Shown piece by piece: positions 1-5,485 of a DNA stretch of 5,871 nucleotides. This DNA is from Deltaproteobacteria bacterium. GTDB taxonomy: Bacteria > UBA10199 > 2-02-FULL-44-16. The number at the start of each line of letters is the position of its first letter. Position 1 is the stretch's first letter. The position numbers and the translations under genes were made by a program. Below the pieces are notes generated by a model. The model worked only from the letters and a program-made list of their open reading frames with translations. It did no database searches and was not told where the DNA came from. The DNA lies in assembly GCA_016203825.1 (NCBI GenBank), contig JACQMA010000220.1, forward strand, positions 1-5,871. Direction: 5' to 3'.

Positions 1-1
1 G

Positions 2-1585
2 AGCCACTCCTATCCCCATTGCTGGCGGTGCAAACGTCCGGTGATTTTTCGCCTCACGGCGCAGTGGTTTATTTCGATGGAGAAAGGTGATTTGCGACGG
101 CGCGCCCTTCAGGCCATTGACGGCGTTGAGTGGATTCCGCCGTGGGGAAAAAATCGGATTGGCGGCATGGTCGAGCAACGACCTGATTGGTGCGTCTCGC
201 GTCAGCGTCTTTGGGGAGTCCCCATTGTGGCGGTGGTATGTGAATCGTGCGGAACGTCCCACACCACGGCCGATCTGGTGGAGCGCGCCGCAGTCCACTT
301 TGAAAAATGTGGGACCGACACGTGGTACACGGAACCGGTCGAGACGTTTGTCTCGAAAGATTTTGCGTGTCCTCAGTGTGGAACGGGAACGCGATTCCGC
401 AAGGAGCAAGACATTCTCGATGTGTGGTTCGATTCCGGCGTGTCGTATGCCGCGGTCCTCGAACGGGAAATGGGAAAAGGGACGATCGCCGATCTTTATC
501 TCGAAGGGAGCGATCAGCATCGCGGTTGGTTTCACACCTCGCTTTTGACGTCGATCGGGACGCGACAGCGGGCGCCCTATAAACGGGTGCTGACACATGG
601 TTTCGTCGTCGATGGTGAGGGGCGAAAATATTCCAAGTCGGCCAAGAATTACGTCCCGCCGGAAAAACTCATCGAACAGCACGGCGTCGAAATTTTGCGG
701 TTGTGGGTTGCGGCAGAAGATTACCGCGACGATATCCGTTTTTCCGATGTGATTCTCACGCGTCTCGTTGAATCGTATCGCAAAATTCGCAACACCTGTC
801 GGTACCTCTTAGGAAATCTCTCTGACTTCGATCCTCAGCGCGACGCGGTTCCGTACGAACAGATGGAGGAGATCGATCGCTGGGCTATGCATGTCCTGCA
901 CAAACTCATTGAACGCGTGCGGCACGGCTATGAAACATTCGAATTCCATACGATTTATCATACGCTCAATCGTTTTACGACCGTTGAACTCTCGGCCTTC
1001 TACCTCGATATCCTGAAGGACCGACTCTATACCGAACGCAAAGACGGGCGACTGCGTCGCTCGGCCCAGACGGTGCTTTGGAATGTGGCGGATACGCTCA
1101 CGCGACTCATGGCGCCGATCCTCTCGTTTACCGCGCATGAGGTGTGGGGATATCTTCCCAAGAGAAAAGATGCCCCTGACTCTATTTTTTTGACGGATCT
1201 TCCGTCAGCCAATGCAAAAATGATGGATGAAACATTGGGGGAGCGCTGGGAACGTCTCGTGACGGTGCGCAGTTCCGTCACGAAAGTTCTGGAAGAGGCC
1301 CGTGCCGCAAAGACGATCGGGAATCCGCTTGAAGCAAAAATTACGATTTTCGCACCAAAGGAGCTCACCGACTTTCTCAAATCTTTCGGCACAACGTTGC
1401 CCGATCTCTTTATTGGTTCTGGCGTCGAGTTTGGTGGGGAAGCAAGCGAACTCAAGGTTTCCGTTCAACCCGCCGACGGAAAAAAATGTGCCCGGTGCTG
1501 GAAGTATGCAACCACGGTTGGGACATCAACCAAACATCCCGAAATTTGTGCACGATGTGTCAGTGTCGTGGAGGGAAGAACGTGA
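2..1585 (+). CDS. ileS: Isoleucyl-tRNA synthetase, C-terminal part (5' end outside window)
   Basis: Cytoplasmic class I synthetase that charges tRNA-Ile with isoleucine. The frame is open from base 2, so 527 of the usual 930 or so residues are visible; the ATG at 41 is internal, and the HIGH motif and most of the editing domain lie upstream. Visible landmarks are the catalytic-domain motif D-W-C-V-S-R-Q-R-L-W-G near 185-215, a cysteine-bearing insert (CxxC at 239-250, Cys at 308, CPQC at 368-379), DVWFDSG near 418-440, the KMSKS loop as K-Y-S-K-S at 626-640, the anticodon-binding helical domain from about 680 to 1200, and a C-terminal zinc module with two CxxC pairs (1487-1498 and 1547-1558). 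The order and C-terminal zinc finger are typical of the common bacterial IleRS type. The stop overlaps the lspA start by 4 bases. The Y in place of M in KMSKS is a mild oddity. Identity is secure. Confidence 0.97.
   Translation, partial: SHSYPHCWRCKRPVIFRLTAQWFISMEKGDLRRRALQAIDGVEWIPPWGKNRIGGMVEQRPDWCVSRQRLWGVPIVAVVCESCGTSHTTADLVERAAVHFEKCGTDTWYTEPVETFVSKDFACPQCGTGTRFRKEQDILDVWFDSGVSYAAVLEREMGKGTIADLYLEGSDQHRGWFHTSLLTSIGTRQRAPYKRVLTHGFVVDGEGRKYSKSAKNYVPPEKLIEQHGVEILRLWVAAEDYRDDIRFSDVILTRLVESYRKIRNTCRYLLGNLSDFDPQRDAVPYEQMEEIDRWAMHVLHKLIERVRHGYETFEFHTIYHTLNRFTTVELSAFYLDILKDRLYTERKDGRLRRSAQTVLWNVADTLTRLMAPILSFTAHEVWGYLPKRKDAPDSIFLTDLPSANAKMMDETLGERWERLVTVRSSVTKVLEEARAAKTIGNPLEAKITIFAPKELTDFLKSFGTTLPDLFIGSGVEFGGEASELKVSVQPADGKKCARCWKYATTVGTSTKHPEICARCVSVVEGRT
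1570..1574 (+). promoter_or_regulatory. Ribosome binding site of lspA (GGAGG)
   Basis: GGAGG lies inside the 3' end of ileS, 7 bases before the GTG at 1582. It decides the lspA start. The open frame extends upstream to an ATG at 1486, but that would add 32 residues lying wholly inside the ileS zinc-finger region and not resembling LspA. Confidence 0.8.
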
Positions 1586-2109
1586 CCTTCAAATATAGAG
1601 TACTTTTTTTTCTTTCTCCTATTGTGATCATTCTCGACCAGCTCACCAAATGGTTCGTGAATGCGCGCATGCCCATCGGCGAACGTATTCCAATTCTTTC
1701 GGGTTACTTTGACCTCGTCCATTTCCGAAATACCGGTGCGGCCTTTGGACTTTTTTCGGGAATGGATGAAGCCTATCGATCCCTCTTTTTTTATGGCGTT
1801 GCCGTTATTGCCGTCGTGATTCTTGTCGCCTACTTTCGATCACTTGATGGTGAACGAAAACTCGAAACGATCGCCATTTCGCTGATCGTCGGTGGTGTCG
1901 TGGGCAATATCATCGACCGTGTTCGTTTTGGCGAGGTGATCGATTTTCTCTCCCTTCACATTCGTCATCGAGTCATTCATGGGAGGCTCTTTGGTCAGAG
2001 CATCTGGATTCCGCTCGAGTGGCCGGCGTTTAATGTTGCGGATAGTGCTATAACGATTGCTATGATCTTGTTATTGTGGACAACATTTTTTGGGAAAAAG
2101 AAAACATGA
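1582..2109 (+). CDS. lspA: Lipoprotein signal peptidase (signal peptidase II)
   Basis: Inner-membrane aspartyl protease that removes the signal peptide of diacylglyceryl-modified prolipoproteins, just before the lipidated cysteine. With the GTG start at 1582 the protein has 175 residues, normal for the family (about 160-175). Conserved blocks are all present: D19-Q-L-T-K at the end of the first membrane segment, F48-R-N-T-G-A-A-F-G, G108-N-I-I-D-R, V119-I-D121-F and F150-N-V-A-D154. D121 and D154 match the catalytic aspartate pair. Four membrane segments are visible, roughly residues 5-24, 68-85, 95-111 and 152-170. The stretch between the two catalytic aspartates (about 125-148) is a little long and rich in His and Arg. 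Its start overlaps the ileS stop (GTGA) and its stop overlaps the next gene (ATGA), indicating one operon with coupled translation. Confidence 0.96.
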   Translation: MTFKYRVLFFLSPIVIILDQLTKWFVNARMPIGERIPILSGYFDLVHFRNTGAAFGLFSGMDEAYRSLFFYGVAVIAVVILVAYFRSLDGERKLETIAISLIVGGVVGNIIDRVRFGEVIDFLSLHIRHRVIHGRLFGQSIWIPLEWPAFNVADSAITIAMILLLWTTFFGKKKT

Positions 2110-2888
2110 GACCATTTCTCTTTCATATTGGTTCGATGGGCGTTCCGGCCTTCTTTTTCACGATCATGGTCGGGTCGCTCGTGGGGACGTTTTACGCCGC
2201 GCACATTGCCAAAAAAGATGGCTCCGACCCGGTCGTGATGCTCGACTTTGGGATTTTGGCAATCATTTCGTCGGTGATCGGTTCGCGCCTCTTTCATGTC
2301 TTCGTCGAAAATCCCGTGTACTATTGGGAAAACCCCATTCGTGTTTTTTATTTTTGGCAGGGGGGATTTGTTTCGATTGGGGCGTTTATGCTCTCGGTGG
2401 CCTCATGCTTGATCTATCTTCGTTGGCGAAAGCTCCCCATCTTCAAAAACTTTGACATCGTGACGATGGGGGTGCCGTTTGCCATCTTTTTTGTGAGGGC
2501 CGGGTGCTTTTGTGCCGGGTGTTGTTATGGCAAACCGACCGATTTTTTCTTGCACCTCATTTTTACGAACCCGGCGTCGACCGCGGGCCACTTTCATCCC
2601 GGCATTCCACTCCACGCGACGCAAGTCTACGCGATGCTCAATGCGGTCGTCATGTTTTTTGTCCTGCACGCGGTTCGTCGACGCAAGCGTTTTGATGGAC
2701 AGATCCTCTCGACGTTTCTCATGTATTACGGAATCACGCGCTTTTTCATCGAGGAGCCGCTGCGCGGTGATGTCGATCGCGGCGTTTACTTCAATGGTCT
2801 GATTTCAACGGGTCAGGTGTCGATGGTGGTGTTTTTTCTTGCCGGTCTTTTCATTTGGCACCTTCAAAAGAAAAAGGGGAAACAATAA
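2106..2888 (+). CDS. lgt: Prolipoprotein diacylglyceryl transferase family protein, non-canonical cysteine-rich variant
   Basis: Polytopic membrane protein of 260 residues. Lgt moves diacylglycerol from phosphatidylglycerol to the lipobox cysteine, the step before LspA. I chose the ATG at 2106 because it gives a 4-base overlap with the lspA stop; there is only a weak purine-rich site upstream, so coupling is likely. Family features are G86-G87 in a W-Q-G-G turn, R131 in the signature position, H170-A-T-Q-V-Y (compare HPTQLYE), R212-F-F-I-E216 (matching E. coli R239 and E243) and S234-T-G-Q. Departures: the HGG motif reads I91-G-A, so the E. coli H103 equivalent is missing, and the GRxGNFxNxE signature reads R131-A-G-C-F-C-A-G-C-C-Y-G142, putting Cys134 where E. 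coli has Asn146. As I recall, the GCFxAGCCYG form occurs in a subfamily common in delta-type proteobacteria. The operon partner supports a lipoprotein role, but classic Lgt chemistry is unproven. Confidence 0.85.
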   Translation: MRPFLFHIGSMGVPAFFFTIMVGSLVGTFYAAHIAKKDGSDPVVMLDFGILAIISSVIGSRLFHVFVENPVYYWENPIRVFYFWQGGFVSIGAFMLSVASCLIYLRWRKLPIFKNFDIVTMGVPFAIFFVRAGCFCAGCCYGKPTDFFLHLIFTNPASTAGHFHPGIPLHATQVYAMLNAVVMFFVLHAVRRRKRFDGQILSTFLMYYGITRFFIEEPLRGDVDRGVYFNGLISTGQVSMVVFFLAGLFIWHLQKKKGKQ

Positions 2889-2947
2889 TGCTCCAATTAT
2901 GCAGAAGAGAATTGATTTCGGCGAATCGGGGAGCCCTTGCGCAGTGA
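2888..2947 (+). other. Possible 19-codon leader ORF between lgt and the protease gene
   Basis: The ATG at 2888 shares its A with the last base of the lgt stop (TAATG), and a purine-rich AAAAGGGG lies about 8 bases upstream in the 3' end of lgt. The reading frame runs 19 codons to TGA at 2945-2947 and ends inside the region that can base-pair with the downstream ribosome binding site. It resembles no known peptide. It may be a coupled leader peptide, or chance; I regard it as weakly supported. Confidence 0.2.
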
Positions 2948-3030
2948 GCCCGACATGTACGATATGACAGACATATGAGAGTCTCAGAGGCGAACGAGCA
3001 AGGGGCGCCGACGAGCCGATGAGAGGCTCC
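2928..3030 (+). promoter_or_regulatory. Potentially structured leader upstream of the CPBP protease gene
   Basis: Three copies of GAGCC (2931-2935, 2946-2950, 3013-3017) can each pair with GGCTC at 3025-3029, which overlaps the ribosome binding site of the next gene. The nearest copy gives a local hairpin with a 7-base loop; the first copy gives a longer pairing, GGAGCC with GGCTCC. CCCTTGC (2934-2940) is also complementary to GCAAGGG (2998-3004), and ATATG/CATAT (2962-2966/2972-2976) makes a small inner hairpin. The alternatives exclude one another, as in attenuator-like leaders. I recognise no known riboswitch class, and no uridine tract follows, so it is not an intrinsic terminator. Confidence 0.35.
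3022..3026 (+). promoter_or_regulatory. Ribosome binding site of the CPBP protease gene (AGAGG)
   Basis: AGAGG sits 7 bases before the ATG at 3034, favouring that start over the in-frame ATG at 3019, whose best upstream purine run (AAGGGG, 3000-3005) is about 13 bases away. Part of the site lies in a predicted hairpin stem. Confidence 0.6.
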
Positions 3031-3033
3031 AAT

Positions 3034-3696
3034 ATGAGAAAAGCATTGTTGTATGAATTAGCTTTTGCGACAGTGGGACTCGTTGGTACGGCCCACCTCC
3101 TCTACCGCCTGCGCTTCATCCCCTGGATCGATGCTTCACTTGCCACGATCGTGGCGATTCTCTTTCTCTATCTTCCCACGATCGTCCTTTGGCGCAAGCG
3201 CCGGTCGATCGACTTTCTCGACCGCAGTGTCCGTGACGCTCTTCGCTCATTCGTTGTCTTTGTTGTCGTTGCCGTGATCGTCTTTACCCCCTTTTTCTAT
3301 CTCGCGCGCTTCTGGCAAGAGGGCATCTTTGGTTTACCGTCATTTCGTATGGCCGAATATCCACGCTTCTGGTCGGTGACGCTCTTTCAGATTTTAATGG
3401 TGGCGCTCCCGGAGGAGTTTTACTTTCGAGGTTATTTTCAGTCGACGGTCGATCGTTGTTTTGAAAAACGCTGGAACATTTTAGGCGTCAAGCTTGGTTG
3501 GGGATGGATTCTGACGGCACTCGTCTTTGCCTTTGCGCACTCGATCGTCGTTGTGCGCTGGTGGCACTTTGCGATCTTTTTCCCCGCACTCCTGTTTGGC
3601 TATCTCCGCGAACGCACGGGGAGCATCACCGCCCCCATCCTCTTCCACGCAGCCTCCAACGTCTTTATGGACTGGTTTGTGCGGGGGTATGTTTAA
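3034..3696 (+). CDS. CPBP-family intramembrane glutamic endopeptidase
   Basis: Multi-pass membrane protein of 220 residues in the CPBP/Abi family (CAAX-protease and bacteriocin-processing type). All active-site motifs are present: E127-E128-x3-R132 (in L-P-E-E-F-Y-F-R-G-Y), F165-A-F-A-H169, and H205-x3-N209. Hydrophobic segments occur at about 7-24, 33-53, 70-91, 113-126, 158-174, 177-191 and 197-215. The run F-F-P-A-L-L-F-G-Y-L-R-E-R-T-G-S (182-197) is also typical of the exosortase-like and myxosortase-like members that cut C-terminal sorting helices. The specific substrate cannot be read from sequence, and abortive infection, bacteriocin or prenyl-protein roles cannot be excluded. It lies 145 bases after lgt on the same strand, so cotranscription is possible. 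Its stop overlaps the stop of the opposite-strand gene. An in-frame ATG at 3019 would add 5 residues. Confidence 0.9.
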   Translation: MRKALLYELAFATVGLVGTAHLLYRLRFIPWIDASLATIVAILFLYLPTIVLWRKRRSIDFLDRSVRDALRSFVVFVVVAVIVFTPFFYLARFWQEGIFGLPSFRMAEYPRFWSVTLFQILMVALPEEFYFRGYFQSTVDRCFEKRWNILGVKLGWGWILTALVFAFAHSIVVVRWWHFAIFFPALLFGYLRERTGSITAPILFHAASNVFMDWFVRGYV

Positions 3697-4259
3697 TCGA
3701 CGAAATGTGGAACGCCGTCATTTGGGTTCGCAGAGCAATCTGTAGCATCTTCGTAAGGGACAGCGGATTCACTAAAATCAATCATATGATCCTGGATGCT
3801 TTCGGAAAGCGCCGAAAGGGCAGACGTAACAATAATGTCCTGACTTGATTGGTAGTAACAGTCGAAGGCTGCCAAAACGACATCAATCGTTGCCTCGACA
3901 TCGCAAAACTTCCACTCCCGTCGACCCTTTTCTCCCGGAACATAGCCCTTGATCGACCACGTTTCCGTGGCGGCATCCCAGTCAAGGACGACACGGCCCG
4001 CCTGGAAGAGGAGAATATCCGCCTCACTATCAAATTTGATATCAAGTTGATAACCGCTTTGAGTGGTCCAGCCATTCACGTTGATGGAATCATTGGCGCC
4101 CCAGTTAGCAAGATTAAAGCCCTCTTCTCCACACTCGATAAACGCACCAACTTCATTATGCCGATTGGCATTTCCTCGTTCCTGAACATTGATCTGCTCG
4201 GTTGTGAAAGAAAACTTATTGGGAAGTGTCTCAAGGCCGGGGATCGTGACGGGTGCCAT
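3693..4259 (-). CDS. Hypothetical protein, 188 residues, unrecognised
   Basis: I do not recognise a family. It is supported as a real gene by a strong AGGAGA ribosome binding site 6 bases before its ATG, by an uninterrupted frame, and because the opposite strand has only short frames without family features. The protein is acidic and soluble-looking, with no signal peptide or membrane segment. It starts with a proline-rich M-A-P-V-T-I-P-G-L stretch. Residues 35-118 alternate polar and aromatic residues in a way that suggests beta strands (W53, W64, W94, W101, W116), followed by a more helical segment at about 120-160 and an acidic, disordered-looking tail. Cysteines are at 43, 119, 134 and 175. 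It converges on the protease gene, sharing a TTAA that gives both stops, and diverges from the oxidase gene. No function is assigned. Confidence 0.75.
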   Translation of the reverse strand: MAPVTIPGLETLPNKFSFTTEQINVQERGNANRHNEVGAFIECGEEGFNLANWGANDSINVNGWTTQSGYQLDIKFDSEADILLFQAGRVVLDWDAATETWSIKGYVPGEKGRREWKFCDVEATIDVVLAAFDCYYQSSQDIIVTSALSALSESIQDHMIDFSESAVPYEDATDCSANPNDGVPHFVD

Positions 4260-4265
4260 GGTGAG

Positions 4266-4271
4266 TCTCCT
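4266..4271 (-). promoter_or_regulatory. Ribosome binding site of the 188-residue gene (AGGAGA)
   Basis: On the - strand AGGAGA lies 6 bases before the ATG ending at 4259. A second purine-rich copy (GGAGGAAAAAGG) lies just upstream of it, so the start is well fixed. Confidence 0.75.
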
Positions 4272-4287
4272 TTTTCCTCCCCCAAGA

Positions 4288-4304
4288 GGTAGGAGCCGCC
4301 TACC
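4288..4304. repeat. Perfect 6-bp inverted repeat in the divergent intergenic region
   Basis: GGTAGG-AGCCG-CCTACC, with a 5-base loop, lies between the divergent 188-residue gene and the oxidase gene (intergenic 4260-4375). It could be an operator for a dimeric regulator or a hairpin in the 5' leader of the - strand gene. No uridine run follows on either strand, so an intrinsic terminator is unlikely. I found no convincing -35/-10 pair nearby. Confidence 0.4.
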
Positions 4305-4375
4305 ATCCCCTTCAAAGCAAGGTCAAGGTGAGTTTTTGGTTGTCAAATATCCCCCCCTCATGTCACACGGCCGCG

Positions 4376-5485
4376 ATGCCGACGACCGTTATCATTGGTG
4401 GTGGGGTGGTGGGGCTCAATATCGCGCTCGCCCTGAGCGAGTCGAAAGATTCACCCCACGACATCTTTCTCCTCGAATGTGAGAAGTTTTTGGGTCACCA
4501 TACGAGTGCCCGTAATAGCGAGGTTCTGCACGCGGGGATCGCCTATCCTCCAACATCCATGAAAGCGAAACTCTGCGTTGAGGGTAATCGTCTCTCACGC
4601 GAACTCTTCGATCGACTGGGCGTTCCCTATAAAAAAACGGGTAAGTGGATTTTGGCGACGAACGATGCGGAGGCCGAAGGGCTTCAGAGAGTTGCCGAAA
4701 ATACCACGGCCAGCGGTGGTGTTCCGCTCGTGGAATGTTCACCGGCGAAGGCGGTCGAGTCCGTACCGGAACTGAGCGTACCGCGTGCGGCAATGTTTTC
4801 ACCGTCAACCGCCATGATCGATGTTTCCGGATATATCCGTGTCCTCGATCAAGTGCTCTCCGGTCGACAGAATGTGAATATCGTTAAACCGTGTCGAGCG
4901 ATGAGTATTGATCGTGTGCGGTCGATCCTTACGACCGATCGTGGCGAGATGCCCTATGATTGGCTCGTGAATGCCGCCGGACTCTTTGCCGACGATGTCT
5001 ATCGCATGACGGGTGGCCCGCGCACTTTTTCCGTTCTTCCGTATAAAGGGGAATACTATCGCTGGAAGAACGGGACGGTCGATCATGTGGTGTATCCCGT
5101 GCCGGGACGTTTTGTGAGTGCAACCGGCGACGGTGCACTCGTGTCGAGTCTTGGGATTCACTTTCATCGAAACATCGGAGGTGATTTGTTGTTGGGACCG
5201 TCACAGGCCAAAGGTGCCGCCGATTCCAAACTGGATTATGCGATCACAACGCCGCCGGAGAAATTCATCGAGGCCGTGACGCCGTATTTGCGAAATCCTC
5301 CACGCGTTGAAGATCTGGAACCGGCCTACGCCGGCAATCGCCCGAAACTCTACGAAAGTGGGAAAGCCGTCGGCGATTTTCAAATCATTACCGAAGGGAA
5401 TATCATTCATCTCTTAGGGATCGAATCCCCCGGCCTCACCGCCGCCCCCGCCATCGCCCGGCATGTGATGGAAATGATGCATTAG
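4376..5485 (+). CDS. lhgO: FAD-dependent oxidase, L-2-hydroxyglutarate oxidase/dehydrogenase family
   Basis: Flavoprotein of the DAO superfamily. The closest family I can name is LhgO (YgaF)/L2HGDH, which oxidises L-2-hydroxyglutarate to 2-oxoglutarate. Evidence: FAD Rossmann motif G8-G-G-V-V-G13 with E34 at the ribose-binding position; the family block T43-S-A-R-N-S-E-V-L-H-A-G-I-A-Y57 followed by K-A-K-L-C-V-E-G-N-R; L221-P-Y-K-G-E-Y-Y (compare PFRGEYF); a Y-P-V-P / G-I-H-F / L-L-G-P-S series at about 240-275; and L346-L-G-I-E-S-P-G-L-T-A-A-P at the C-terminus. The length of 369 is slightly short of E. coli LhgO (about 420). I chose the ATG at 4376 because the Rossmann strand begins at once. 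A GTG at 4328 with an upstream AAGG would add 16 residues unlike the family, and the 4376 start has no clear ribosome binding site. Substrate is inferred from family only; a glycerol-3-phosphate or other 2-hydroxyacid substrate is possible. Confidence 0.88.
   Translation: MPTTVIIGGGVVGLNIALALSESKDSPHDIFLLECEKFLGHHTSARNSEVLHAGIAYPPTSMKAKLCVEGNRLSRELFDRLGVPYKKTGKWILATNDAEAEGLQRVAENTTASGGVPLVECSPAKAVESVPELSVPRAAMFSPSTAMIDVSGYIRVLDQVLSGRQNVNIVKPCRAMSIDRVRSILTTDRGEMPYDWLVNAAGLFADDVYRMTGGPRTFSVLPYKGEYYRWKNGTVDHVVYPVPGRFVSATGDGALVSSLGIHFHRNIGGDLLLGPSQAKGAADSKLDYAITTPPEKFIEAVTPYLRNPPRVEDLEPAYAGNRPKLYESGKAVGDFQIITEGNIIHLLGIESPGLTAAPAIARHVMEMMH

Noticed and set aside
69..596. Long - strand frame within ileS
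   Set aside because: Arg/Pro/Ser-rich translation with no family features, typical of a shadow of the coding strand.
1486..1581. N-terminal extension of lspA from the ATG at 1486
   Set aside because: It lies wholly within ileS, encodes cysteine-rich residues unlike LspA, and the GTG at 1582 has a good ribosome binding site and gives the normal length.
2938..2966. Sigma-70-type promoter before the protease gene (TTGCGC ... TACGAT)
   Set aside because: Spacing is about 14 bases and both boxes match poorly, so it is no better than chance.
3849..4292. 147-codon frame on the + strand opposite the 188-residue gene
   Set aside because: It has no clear ribosome binding site or recognisable family feature, and the - strand frame has a strong start signal and covers it almost completely.
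4288..4304. Intrinsic terminator at the GGTAGG/CCTACC hairpin
   Set aside because: No uridine tract follows on either strand, and the hairpin lies upstream of both divergent genes rather than downstream of one.
4328..4375. N-terminal extension of the oxidase from a GTG at 4328
   Set aside because: The added 16 residues are not family-like; the FAD-binding strand starts right after the ATG at 4376. A weak AAGG upstream of 4328 leaves slight doubt.
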